A stretch of 60,200 nucleotides of DNA, taken from contig NZ_SBJH01000025.1 in the NCBI RefSeq assembly GCF_004368405.1, positions 1-60,200 of the forward strand, given 5' to 3'. Source of the stretch: Olivibacter sp. XZL3 (GTDB taxonomy: Bacteria > Bacteroidota > Bacteroidia > Sphingobacteriales > Sphingobacteriaceae). Position 1 is the first letter of the stretch; each line of letters begins with the position of its first letter. The position numbers were made by a program, and so were the translations under genes. Below the pieces are notes generated by a model that made no database searches, was not told the DNA's origin, and was given only the letters and a program-made list of their open reading frames with translations. Below, piece by piece: positions 52,630-60,200 of the stretch.

Positions 52630-53844
52630 ATGAAAATCGTTCGAATCTTCGGCTACTGGCTATTTTTTCTGTTAGCCGTAGCCTGTCAATTCAATCCATC
52701 CGGCTCTCCGAAGCAAACCGAAGAAAAGGGAGAAGAGGAACGCGCTGACTACAGAAAACAAGAGAATGCATTGGAGATCTTTCAGAGCCAGTTTAAGGCT
52801 CTGGGAGCAGCGCTAGGCCCTATCGAGCAAAAAAGCCTGTCAGATGGTATACAGGCCATCGGTTTTATCCGTGTGCACAATCAGGACAAAGCTACCGTAA
52901 CTTCTCTTTTTGGTGGCCGAGTACAGCATATTTTTGTTGCGCCGGGAGATATCGTAAAGAAAGGTCAGGTATTGGTAAGTCTCGTCAATCCACAGATTAT
53001 CACCATGCAGGAAGCGTATCTGGTCCTTATCAACGCCATAGCTTTAACAAAGCTTGATCTTGACCGCCAGCGGGAATTGGTCGAAGGAAATGCGGGAGCC
53101 TTAAAAAACTTACAAACGGTACAGACGCAGTTCAAGCAGCAACAGGTAAAGATCGCAGCCTTAAAGCGGCAGCTCACCTTGGCGGGCATTAATGCTGAGC
53201 GTCTAACTCCAGAAAGTATAAAAGAGGCTATAGCTGTTACCGCTCCTGTATCAGGCACAATATCCCACATTCATACGGAGCTGGGCGCTAACGCTGACGC
53301 GGGAGTTACATTGGCCAATATTGTGAACAATAGGCAGGTAGACCTGGATTTATACATTTACGAAAAAGATCTCAGCAATGTGAAAATAGGTCAGGAAATT
53401 GAGTTTGCCCTATCCAATGATGCCGCAAAGAAAGGGAGGGCCATCGTGGATCGAGTAGGCAGTTCTTTTGAGGGAGAAAATAAGGCAATTGCGGTGCATG
53501 CGCGCATTATCGGAAGCCGGGAAGGCTTCTTTGATGGGATGGGGGTATCCGGTCTGTTGAAGACCGGTGCCAACCAGGTAAAGGCCGTGCCTGATGCTTC
53601 CATCGTTGATAAAGAAGGCAGTACTTATATTTTTACTTTGGCCGAAACTGGTAAAGTAGGTCATGGCGGTACACAGAAAATGCGTTACCGCTTCGAACGG
53701 AAAAAAATCAAAAAAGGTATCAGCTCCATGGGCTTCACAGCGATAATCCCGATTGATGCCATCGATGAGAAAGAACTGATTGCAACGGCTGGTGCCGTAT
53801 TTCTACAGGCTAAACTCGATGGAGGTAATGCGCATAGTCATTAA
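52630..53844 (+). CDS. Efflux RND periplasmic adaptor (CusB-like) lipoprotein
   Basis: Membrane fusion protein linking the RND pump and channel. Lipobox LAVAC (Cys about 19). Beta-barrel, lipoyl and hairpin domains: GFIRVHNQDKATVTSLFGGRVQHIFVAPGDIVKKGQVLVSLVNPQI (first lipoyl half), a coiled hairpin, ITAPVSGTI-like VTAPVSGTISHIHTELGANADAGVTLANIV (second half), then the membrane-proximal part. 404 residues, normal length. It lacks a long His/Met-rich N-terminal extension. Confidence 0.93.
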   Translation: MKIVRIFGYWLFFLLAVACQFNPSGSPKQTEEKGEEERADYRKQENALEIFQSQFKALGAALGPIEQKSLSDGIQAIGFIRVHNQDKATVTSLFGGRVQHIFVAPGDIVKKGQVLVSLVNPQIITMQEAYLVLINAIALTKLDLDRQRELVEGNAGALKNLQTVQTQFKQQQVKIAALKRQLTLAGINAERLTPESIKEAIAVTAPVSGTISHIHTELGANADAGVTLANIVNNRQVDLDLYIYEKDLSNVKIGQEIEFALSNDAAKKGRAIVDRVGSSFEGENKAIAVHARIIGSREGFFDGMGVSGLLKTGANQVKAVPDASIVDKEGSTYIFTLAETGKVGHGGTQKMRYRFERKKIKKGISSMGFTAIIPIDAIDEKELIATAGAVFLQAKLDGGNAHSH

Positions 53845-53969
53845 TGACGGGCTAATGAAAAAGCCCATCAAGCGGTTCAATAGATTTTTATTTAAGTGTA
53901 AATTGTCACGATTCCGCTCTAAGCAATATTGTGATAACGGTAGGACAAGTTTAAAACAAATTACGACAA

Positions 53970-54155
53970 ATGAAACACAAGCATACATACGGTGCACAGG
54001 GCAGACAGCTTTGCTGCAACCAGACAGAAAAAGTGTATACCAAGGCCGGCGCCAGAGGAATTTTGAAAGATCACGTCGAAAATGATAGTCATGATCATGA
54101 CGATGGACACTCCCACTTGTGTTCATTTTCAAAAAGGTTCATGCGCTCGGAGTAA
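53970..54155 (+). pseudogene. Remnant of a heavy-metal P-type ATPase (N-terminus only)
   Basis: 61-residue frame starting MKHKHTYGAQGRQLCCNQTEKVYTKAGARGILK and a His/Asp cluster (SHDHDDGHSH), then LCSFSKRFMRSE and stop. The MKHxHTYxAQGxQLCC...KxYTKAGA start followed by a His-Asp run is the N-terminus I associate with Bacteroidota CadA/ZntA-type ATPases, which often follow cusAB-like genes. The roughly 600 residues carrying the transport core are missing and unrelated DNA (zeta-toxin locus) starts within 200 nt. Alternative: a genuine small metal-binding protein. Confidence 0.6.
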
Positions 54156-54170
54156 AACTCCTCGGTTTTG
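54156..54170. other. Junction between ATPase remnant and toxin locus
   Basis: The likely breakpoint lies between about 54110 and 54160; no IS end or target duplication was recognised. Confidence 0.3.
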
Positions 54171-54196
54171 TTACTTTTGTATCATCACAAAAGTAA
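54171..54196 (+). promoter_or_regulatory. Promoter/operator candidate of the zeta-type locus
   Basis: TTACTTTTGT / ACAAAAGTAA, perfect 10-bp inverted repeat around ATCATC. It contains TACTTTTG (54172-54179), an exact -7 box, so a regulator binding the dyad would cover the transcription start. The zeta ATG is 152 nt downstream. Confidence 0.5.
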
Positions 54197-54347
54197 AATC
54201 ATATACTTATGAAACAAGCCTAAAGGCGAAATGGGATACCCAGACCTACTGTCGAGGAGTTACAATAGCTCATCGCGAAGGTAACGAGAATGCAAGCCAT
54301 AATGGAGAGGATCTGTAAGAAGAAAATTGAAGAAATAGAATAGATTT

Positions 54348-54926
54348 ATGCCGAATCTTTATATAATAGCAGGTTGCAATGGTGCAGGAAAAACAACGGC
54401 AAGTTACACAGTTTTACCTGAGATTTTAAACTGCAAGGAGTTCGTAAATGCCGATATGATAGCAGCGGGGATTTCACCGTTCAATCCGGAAAATGTTGCT
54501 TTAGAGGCCGGTCGAATTATGCTTAATCGCATTAGGGAATTGATAGAGGAAAAGGCAGATTTTGCTTTTGAGACTACGTTAGCAACCCGTAGTTATATTT
54601 CCCTAATCAACGGTGCCAAGCAACGGGGGTATAACATTGTCCTTTTGTTTTTTTGGCTTAAATCGCCAAATCATGCTATTGAACGAGTAAAGAATAGGGT
54701 CGAAGAAGGAGGACATCACATACCTGACGACGTGGTTATTAGGAGGTATTATCGAGGAATTGCTAATCTGCTAGATCTGTACATTCCAAAATGTGATGAA
54801 TGGCTGGTTTTTAATTGTATCGATGTACGTTTTGAATTAATTGCCGAATCTGGTGAATTTGGAAAAAAGGTATATAATAGCGAACTTTGGGACAAGATAG
54901 AAAAGCAGCGTTATGATAAACATTGA
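54348..54926 (+). CDS. Zeta-toxin-type P-loop kinase
   Basis: 192-residue nucleotide kinase of the zeta/PezT superfamily. Walker A at residues 9-17 (GCNGAGKTT); substrate-loop EFVNADMIAAGISPFNPENVALEAGRIM; FAFETTLATRSYISLINGAKQRGYNI; LID region RVKNRVEEGGHHIPDDVVIRRYYRGIANL. Zeta toxins phosphorylate UDP-N-acetylglucosamine and poison wall synthesis. A small gene overlaps its end by 14 nt and may encode the antidote. Some family members act in other pathways, so toxicity is inferred. Confidence 0.88.
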   Translation: MPNLYIIAGCNGAGKTTASYTVLPEILNCKEFVNADMIAAGISPFNPENVALEAGRIMLNRIRELIEEKADFAFETTLATRSYISLINGAKQRGYNIVLLFFWLKSPNHAIERVKNRVEEGGHHIPDDVVIRRYYRGIANLLDLYIPKCDEWLVFNCIDVRFELIAESGEFGKKVYNSELWDKIEKQRYDKH

Positions 54927-55104
54927 TCCTTCTACATTAAAAGGTATGCCCTTAAGCGACCGTATCCTCATGGGAATGCGTAAAGCGGTACGTCAATTAG
55001 TGGAAGATAGAGCAGCTAAAGATAAAAGTTTGGTTGTAGAAGTAGAGGGTGAAATTAAAAAAGTCCCTGCAAAAGAGCTCTTAAAAAGCTTGCCTCAGGA
55101 GTAG
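54913..55104 (+). CDS. Small partner (candidate antitoxin) of the zeta-type kinase
   Basis: 63 residues, overlapping the kinase gene by 14 nt: MINIDPSTLKGMPLSDRILMGMRKAVRQLVEDRAAKDKSL, then EVEGEIKKVPAKELLKSLPQE. Helical and charged with no signal or membrane segment. Overlap and order argue for co-translation with the kinase. I know similar short partners next to such kinases in Bacteroidota, but not a named family. Confidence 0.65.
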   Translation: MINIDPSTLKGMPLSDRILMGMRKAVRQLVEDRAAKDKSLVVEVEGEIKKVPAKELLKSLPQE

Positions 55105-55123
55105 GGGTTCACAATGCACTCTC

Positions 55124-55426
55124 CTATAAACCAATTAGGAAGTTTCTCTTTTCTAATGTTCGTGTATACCTTTTATATCCCAAGGTCTTAGCATCTCTAA
55201 TTTTATCTAATTTCGACAGATGGCTCATTACAGTCTCAAAAGAGTATGATAATCCCTTTCTCAAAAGGTGTTTTCGAATGAAGGAAGTGGTAGAACCGAT
55301 TTCCTTTTCAATAATAGCTGAGTTGACAAAATAACCCGTATCAAACTGGTGGCTTATATCCTCGAACAACGTAGAATTACCGGATCCATTCGGTCCGGCA
55401 AAGACCCTTAGCCTGTTCTGGCCTAT
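55124..55426 (-). pseudogene. Decayed P-loop (zeta/AAA-type) ATPase fragment
   Basis: Start-less frame: QNRLRVFAGPNGSGNSTLFEDISHQFDTGYFVNSAIIEKEIG, then LLRKGLSYSFETVMSHLSKLDKIRDAKTLGYKRY and early end. RVFAGPNGSGKSTLF is the start of a family of zeta-like ATPases, but here the Walker A Lys is Asn (GSGNST), no start codon precedes it, and the middle and C-terminal parts are shortened to about 95 residues (a normal member has about 190). The 5' end abuts the stop of the PepSY gene. Convergent with the intact zeta locus. Confidence 0.75.
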
Positions 55427-56541
55427 TTACGTTTACGCCAGAGAATAAAACCGGTGATGGGCAGCGAAGCGCACACCAGGCAAATGCAAAGCGCCAGAAT
55501 TTTGCCGGGAAGTCCGGCAAAGGAACCAACATGCAGATCAAAATTAATCGCACGGACTTTCTCGGCCCGATTAAGATCATTTGTACTATAGCTGTAAAGT
55601 AAGGTTCCATAAAAGGAATCATAGAAAAACCAATGGAAATGGTAGGTTCGGCCGGGGCATAGGCGGATCTGGAAATCATAGGGATTACCATGGCCGTCTC
55701 CGAATCGTATGGAGAGCATGTCTGCATCTGGAAACCGACATTTTACATCCTGAAAAGCCCTGTTGAGCGCTTGATCTGTCGATGGCAAAGGCCGAATATC
55801 CGACGGCGGACGCCGTTCTGTTCTGGCATGCCCTCCACTGAAAAGAGCATATACGGACTTATCCATCCAGCTGAAGGCAAATACCGTTCCGGTAAGCGCA
55901 ATAACAAGTGCCGGGAGGAATATATAAAAGCCTAGCACATTATGCAGGTCATAAATGAGGCGTTTAAATCGGGCATTCCATTTAAGGGTTAATGCTTGTT
56001 TCCAGAGATGCTTCTTGTTTTTCCGCGGCCACCACAATACCATGCCGCTTAAAAGGAGCAGGATAAAGATCAATACACTGAAACCAACTAGCGGCTTACC
56101 TATTTTATGTCCGAGCAGCAAATCGGTATGGAGGTTCAGGATAAGTTGAAAAAACTCTTTTCTCGTGTCCTCCACATAGATGACTTTTCCATTGTAAGGG
56201 TTCACATAGATTCGATAATAATACGTATAATACTCCCAATGGCCAATGCCATTGGGATTTGTTTTCATCGCACGGAAAACCCAACTGCGGTTCGGCGACG
56301 GATAGATATCGCATCGGCTGATACGGATATTATTCCCTACAGCCTTTTGGGCTGTGTTTTTTAAAACAGCGAGCGGTTGTGCCGGAAGATCAGATACAGG
56401 CACAAACAGCCTTTCGGGGTAACATAAAGCTTTAAGCTCATCTACAAAAACGTAAACGGCGCCGCTTAAGCTAATAATGATTATCACTATTCCGCTAAAT
56501 AATCCCAGCCAACGGTGTATCCAGCCGATCCACTTTTTCAT
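55423..56541 (-). CDS. PepSY-associated transmembrane protein (iron uptake)
   Basis: 372 residues of the PiuB/FsqB-like PepSY-TM family, possibly a ferric-siderophore reductase or peptidase inhibitor in iron acquisition. Four long helices: KWIGWIHRWLGLFSGIVIIIISLSGAVYVF (with conserved HRWLG), NLHTDLLLGHKIGKPLVGFSVLIFILLLLSGMVLWWPRK, DLHNVLGFYIFLPALVIALTGTVFAF and the C-terminal LHVGSFAGLPGKILALCICLVCASLPITGFILWRKRK. Histidines at the helix ends could bind heme. It follows the TonB receptor gene by 6 nt on the minus strand. Confidence 0.9.
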   Translation of the reverse strand: MKKWIGWIHRWLGLFSGIVIIIISLSGAVYVFVDELKALCYPERLFVPVSDLPAQPLAVLKNTAQKAVGNNIRISRCDIYPSPNRSWVFRAMKTNPNGIGHWEYYTYYYRIYVNPYNGKVIYVEDTRKEFFQLILNLHTDLLLGHKIGKPLVGFSVLIFILLLLSGMVLWWPRKNKKHLWKQALTLKWNARFKRLIYDLHNVLGFYIFLPALVIALTGTVFAFSWMDKSVYALFSGGHARTERRPPSDIRPLPSTDQALNRAFQDVKCRFPDADMLSIRFGDGHGNPYDFQIRLCPGRTYHFHWFFYDSFYGTLLYSYSTNDLNRAEKVRAINFDLHVGSFAGLPGKILALCICLVCASLPITGFILWRKRK

Positions 56542-56547
56542 TATAGG

Positions 56548-59190
56548 TTAAAAAGTATAAATGATGTTCAGACTAGCTTTCGCACCATTTCCCATAACGT
56601 ATTGGTCGTCTGTAGCACTGTACTGGCTGTAAAACGGGTAATACGCTTTGTTAAATAAGTTTTCTACACCTAAACCAAGTTTAATTGCCCGACTTACTTG
56701 GTAGGCACTGCTGAAATTAAAGAGGTGAACAGATTTTACAGGTCCTTGTCCGCTCAGGTAACTGCCGTTTTCCTGTACATCGAAACGATCACGATTACCG
56801 GTATATATCCAGAAGAGATGCAGTTCTAAAGCTTGGGTTGGATTATAATGTATATAACCTGTTGCTTTAGCCGGAGAAATCCGCGAATAACCCAGATATG
56901 TCTTGCTGCCATCCTCTTGCTCTGCCTTTCCTTCCACATAGGCATATGTCCCGCCAACAGATAGCTTGTCGTTTAACCTGGCATCGGCAGTTACTTCATA
57001 TCCATGAATTCGCTCAGGTGCGCGTTGAGGTATTAAGGTGCCGTATTCATTAGCAACGAGATTAGCTCCTAGTTCAGAAGTGCTGATGAAATAAGAACCC
57101 GTCAGATGAAATATAGAAAACCGACTGCTGAAACCGGCTTCATAATTATTGGTAATGATGGGGTCTGTCTGCAACAAGGATATGGTGTTTTCACTGGCTG
57201 AGCGCAAAATGCGTCCCAGTTCATTTAGTCCGAAAGCCTGAGAAAAGCTCACAAATGGATTAAATACGTCGTATTTGGTGTATCGCAATCCGGCATTGAA
57301 CATCGTGCTTCGGTAATGAATGTTACCGCCGGCAACAGCAATGCTACCTTCACCGTCCGGCCCCTTTGGTAAGGTGTGGTAATCGGCTACCTTCACACGG
57401 GCATTCTCATAGCGTAGACCTCCTTTAAAAATGAAGTGATCAAACAGATCTGCTTTGACTTGCAGGAAAGGAGCGAAGTTCGTCATATTCATGTCCGGTA
57501 TATAAATCCTTCCATCTAATAATGGCTGATTGGTGATGTCGCCCAAGACATCCACACCGTAGGTGAAATTTCCCTTGAATTGCTGATCTCCCCATGGGCT
57601 ATGTATATTAAGGCGTAAACCTTTTTTCTTTGAACTGATCTGTGTTTGTCCGGGTCCATACCATCCGTTAGCCCTTTCGACATAGCGATTGGTAGATAAA
57701 AAACGGTTGAAATATCCGGTTAGCTCAAGGGAACTGTTTAAGAGTAAATCACTTTTTCGTAGGGTCAGATAAAGATTATGATTTTGTGGTGTTCCTGCAG
57801 GGGCTCCCGGGCTTTCTCCTTTTTGTCCGATGGCCGGAGAACTGCCAAATACGCCAGGCACATTGATATAATCGGAATGTTGTAAACTACGGAAGAAATT
57901 GTAAGCAACCGTTAGATCGGTGGAGGTGTCAAATTGGTATATAGCCTTAGCATAAATATTGGTAGAATTGGCTTGCGATAGGCCGTCGTCTTGGGCCAAC
58001 ACATTTCCTTTAGCATCTTTAAAAACGCCGCTATAGTTGTAGGTGCCGCTCATGACGTAAGAAAACTTATCCAGGTTACCATATAACGATTGTGAAAAGC
58101 GGTAACCAATTGTATTAGCCGCATGGGCGGGTTGTCCGTTGATGCCTGCATAGGTTTGGCCACCTATTTTTGCCTGGCCCGTTGGCTTTTTAGTGATGTA
58201 ATTGATGATCCCGCCACCAGAACCATTACCGTAAATCGAGGTGGCTCCTTTGATTATTTCCACCCGTTCAATAACAGCCGGATCAATGGAGCGGATATCC
58301 CGGGCGCCATTCATTAAAGGGGTGGACTGTGGGATGCCGTCAATAAGAACCAGTACACTTCGGCCACGTAAGGTTTGACCGGTGTTTACAGCCTTGTTTG
58401 ATGAAGGACCCAAGCCGGGTACAGTAAAGGCCAATATATCACTGATAGAAGGGTTGATCTGGATTTGTTGTTCTATCTGTTTCGTGTTGAGAATGCTTAC
58501 AGAGGAAGGCACTTCGTCAATACTTTCCCGGGTTCGACTTGCCGTTACAACTACCTCTGAAAGTTGTCCGTCGGGTTGTAGAATGACGGTACCCGCCCAT
58601 TGCTGATCTGATTGGACGGTTAAGGGCTGGCGTAAACTTTTATAACCTACAGCACTTACTTTTAACGTATAGGAACCGGCTGCAATATCATCGAAAGAAA
58701 AATGACCCTGATCATCAGATCGGGTTCTGCCATGCCCTTCCAAGCTAAGCGTGGCTAGAGGAACTGGTTTTCCTTCCTGATCTATTACAGCGCCGGAAAC
58801 GCCTGAAGCAATGGCGTTGGTTTGAATAGTAATCTGATTGCCCTCCACGAGAAGGCTTTTCAGTTGCTGGCCGAGCAGTTGTTGCAGCGCCGAGTTGATG
58901 GTTTCGTCTTGGGCGTTAATGCTGACTTTTTGATTAAGGTTTAATGTGGAACTGCTGTAGGAAAAATATACGTTTGCTTCCTTTTCGATAGCCTTCAGTA
59001 CTTCGGAAAGGGGCTTTTCGGATGCTGTTACAGCAATTCGTTTGTTTAAAAGTCCTTCCTGACCATGAATTTTTTGGCTTGTTATGAAAAGGAAACTGAT
59101 AAAAAATAAACGGCCCAAGAGACCTGTGTTAAATTTTTTATTTGAATATTTCTTTGATGATCTATAAGGGGTTTGTATATTTTTGTACAT
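56548..59190 (-). CDS. TonB-dependent siderophore receptor with STN domain
   Basis: 880-residue outer-membrane receptor. Signal (RLFFISFLFITSQKIHGQ), then an STN (secretin/TonB short N-terminal) domain at about 50-125 (RIAVTASEKPLSEVLKAIEKEANVYFSYSS), a carboxypeptidase-like domain (SGAVIDQEGKPVPLATLSLEG), TonB box (LSEVVVTASRTRESIDEVPSSVSIL), plug (GRSVLVLIDGIPQSTPLMNGARDIRSIDPAVIERVEIIKGATSIYGNGSGGGIINYITKKPTG) and barrel ending ASLNIIYTF. The STN domain signals to the adjacent FecR anti-sigma factor. Together with PepSY and FecR it forms an iron-responsive cell-surface signalling unit. Confidence 0.95.
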   Translation of the reverse strand: MYKNIQTPYRSSKKYSNKKFNTGLLGRLFFISFLFITSQKIHGQEGLLNKRIAVTASEKPLSEVLKAIEKEANVYFSYSSSTLNLNQKVSINAQDETINSALQQLLGQQLKSLLVEGNQITIQTNAIASGVSGAVIDQEGKPVPLATLSLEGHGRTRSDDQGHFSFDDIAAGSYTLKVSAVGYKSLRQPLTVQSDQQWAGTVILQPDGQLSEVVVTASRTRESIDEVPSSVSILNTKQIEQQIQINPSISDILAFTVPGLGPSSNKAVNTGQTLRGRSVLVLIDGIPQSTPLMNGARDIRSIDPAVIERVEIIKGATSIYGNGSGGGIINYITKKPTGQAKIGGQTYAGINGQPAHAANTIGYRFSQSLYGNLDKFSYVMSGTYNYSGVFKDAKGNVLAQDDGLSQANSTNIYAKAIYQFDTSTDLTVAYNFFRSLQHSDYINVPGVFGSSPAIGQKGESPGAPAGTPQNHNLYLTLRKSDLLLNSSLELTGYFNRFLSTNRYVERANGWYGPGQTQISSKKKGLRLNIHSPWGDQQFKGNFTYGVDVLGDITNQPLLDGRIYIPDMNMTNFAPFLQVKADLFDHFIFKGGLRYENARVKVADYHTLPKGPDGEGSIAVAGGNIHYRSTMFNAGLRYTKYDVFNPFVSFSQAFGLNELGRILRSASENTISLLQTDPIITNNYEAGFSSRFSIFHLTGSYFISTSELGANLVANEYGTLIPQRAPERIHGYEVTADARLNDKLSVGGTYAYVEGKAEQEDGSKTYLGYSRISPAKATGYIHYNPTQALELHLFWIYTGNRDRFDVQENGSYLSGQGPVKSVHLFNFSSAYQVSRAIKLGLGVENLFNKAYYPFYSQYSATDDQYVMGNGAKASLNIIYTF

Positions 59191-59224
59191 TGTTAAATTA
59201 ATCTTTAGTATGGTTTAACATTAT

Positions 59225-59254
59225 CCGGCACAACGTTTGGCGATGGGGTGCCGG
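59225..59254 (-). other. Hairpin between fecR and receptor genes
   Basis: CCGGCAC / GTGCCGG, 7-bp GC-rich perfect stem around a 16-nt loop. On the minus strand no U tract follows, so an mRNA-processing or attenuation role is more likely than termination. Confidence 0.4.
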
Positions 59255-59297
59255 TTTTGTTTTGTATAGCTTGTCTTCTTTCTTGTTTATGTAGAAT

Positions 59298-60122
59298 TCA
59301 TGGTGATGTATGGATAATAACGTGCTTGTTGTTTATAGTGTATTCAAATGAGAGGGCAAAGCCTATGCTTTTCAGTACCTGCTGCAATCGAGCTCGTTGA
59401 AATCTTCCTGTGTAACGTTTCTCTAACAGGAGTGCATCCTGCACGTGTACGGAAACGCCATACCAGCGTTCCAGATTTCGGAAAATCGCACTTAAAGGCT
59501 CATTCCGGAATATCAACTGATCATTTCTCCACGCTATAAGATCCTCCGGGGAAACCCTGTCTGTGCGACTTAACTTGTTTTGACTGTATTGCGCTAACTG
59601 ATTGGCCTGAAGCAGCAGCATTTTACTGTTGTGTTTCGAACGGAAGTTTACCTTGCCAGCTGTTACCAGAATGGTTGTTTCCTCTTCATCGGGATACGCT
59701 TTCAGGTTAAAGGAAGTTCCGAGTATCTGGGTTACGGTTTTTGAGCTGAAAACCGTAAACGGCCGTTTGGTATCTGTGGCAACAGAAAAGTAGGCTTCTC
59801 CGGTCAAGTAAACCTGTCTTTTGTTTTCTTCAAAATTTTTCGGATAACGAAGTTTACTTGCTGAATTTAAATGAACGGTAGTACCATCGGGTAACTTGAG
59901 GTTCGCCTTTTGTCCAGGCTTGGTGCTGATTATGGCATAGGGAACGGTCGTTGGCTTCGGTTCTGCCTGTTCTTGTGAGAAGTATAACATTCCGGCCAGC
60001 ACAAATAGGATGCAAGCTGCTGCCGGCAACCACCGCCATTGCTTTTTTTTAGGGGGATGCTTGCTGCTTACCGCAATTTTTCTTGATAAGTGTTGCCATC
60101 GCTGATCTTCCAATGTTTGGAT
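59298..60122 (-). CDS. FecR-type anti-sigma factor, 5'-truncated
   Basis: Inner-membrane anti-sigma factor that receives the signal from the receptor's STN domain. Present: the end of the cytoplasmic segment (QTLEDQRWQHLSRKI), a transmembrane helix (WLPAAACILFVLAGMLYF), FecR domain (AIISTKPGQKANLKLPDGTTVHLNSASKLRYPKNF, EAYFSVATDTKRPFTVFSSKTVTQILGTSFNLKAY) and C-terminal DUF4974 (PLSAIFRNLERWYGVSVHV). About 70 N-terminal residues, the sigma-binding part, are missing: the frame meets a TGA (about 60132) inside DNA resembling an IS3-family end. The first ATG/TTG-type start left is 60113. Signalling should be broken. Confidence 0.8.
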   Translation of the reverse strand: MQTLEDQRWQHLSRKIAVSSKHPPKKKQWRWLPAAACILFVLAGMLYFSQEQAEPKPTTVPYAIISTKPGQKANLKLPDGTTVHLNSASKLRYPKNFEENKRQVYLTGEAYFSVATDTKRPFTVFSSKTVTQILGTSFNLKAYPDEEETTILVTAGKVNFRSKHNSKMLLLQANQLAQYSQNKLSRTDRVSPEDLIAWRNDQLIFRNEPLSAIFRNLERWYGVSVHVQDALLLEKRYTGRFQRARLQQVLKSIGFALSFEYTINNKHVIIHTSP

Positions 60123-60200
60123 TGTAAATCGTCAGCAAAAAGTGGACACGATATTTTAAAAACTTAAGGAGTGTTTTCATCAAAAACGTTAGATTTAATT
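60123..60200 (+). mobile_element. Probable left end of an IS3-family insertion sequence
   Basis: From 60123 the sequence TGTAAATCGT then CAGCAAAAAGTGGACACG (60133-60150) resembles the left terminus of IS3-family elements, which begin TG and carry CAGCAA-AGTGGACACG in the first 30 nt (E. coli IS3, from memory). GGAG at 60168-60171 would be in the leader of orfA, which must lie beyond the window. The position fits the exact point where fecR homology stops. Confidence 0.5.

Noticed and set aside
53391-53664. Minus-strand open frames within the adaptor gene
   Set aside because: Antisense shadows of the CusB-like gene.

Overview
The window reads as chromosome of a Bacteroidota bacterium, most likely Sphingobacteriaceae (Sphingobacterium/Olivibacter/Pedobacter-like). 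The grounds are SusC/SusD pairs, a FecR-type anti-sigma factor beside a TonB receptor with an STN domain, LytS/LytTR signalling, DUF1080 and GH43 proteins, several perfect TAnnTTTG promoter boxes and few Shine-Dalgarno sequences. No tRNA, rRNA or CRISPR array was recognised. Species assignment is inference only.

Layout. (1) 1-4.7 kb: a SusC/SusD pair whose SusC lacks its 5' end. (2) 5-10 kb: a DedA membrane protein, a cold-shock-domain protein, a primary-like sigma factor and two acyl desaturases, a possible membrane/temperature adaptation cluster. (3) 9.9-11.5 kb: a DUF1080 protein and a small membrane protein. (4) 11.7-17.3 kb: a LytS-type kinase and LytTR regulator convergent with a minus-strand cassette of a 51-codon peptide gene, a stand-alone receiver domain and a full-length LanB-type dehydratase. 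The peptide has no Ser or Thr in residues 1-38 and seven in the last 13, so this looks like an unusual RiPP locus without a visible cyclase, protease or exporter. (5) 18-27 kb: TetR, Nudix, a molybdopterin oxidoreductase, a second SusC/SusD operon with two palindromic operator candidates, and a HAEPLYID-type protein with a small partner. (6) 27-38.4 kb: a thioredoxin-fold lipoprotein without CxxC, HxlR/AzoR, GH43, Gfo/Idh/MocA, aldo-keto reductase, SDR and hydrolases, plus a SnoaL remnant and an internally deleted OsmC. (7) 38.8-47.6 kb: HicA/HicB, a second GH43-like enzyme, DUF4267/DUF1772 with a Crp-family regulator, a MarR-Arr (rifampin ADP-ribosyltransferase) operon, a FrnE-like DsbA protein, a VOC protein and an acyltransferase. 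(8) 47.7-55.4 kb: a heavy-metal efflux operon (His-rich protein, CusA fused to a TolC-type domain, CusB-like adaptor) followed by a remnant of a metal P-type ATPase, a zeta-type kinase with a small partner, and a decayed second P-loop gene. (9) 55.4-60.2 kb: an iron-uptake operon (PepSY protein, siderophore receptor, FecR) whose FecR is cut by what looks like the left end of an IS3-family element at the window edge.

Main themes: nutrient uptake through TonB systems, metal and redox homeostasis, drug resistance, and repeated gene decay at junctions (window start, 32.8, 37.2, 54.1, 55.3 and 60.1 kb). The peptide-receiver-dehydratase cassette is the strongest candidate for an undescribed system.
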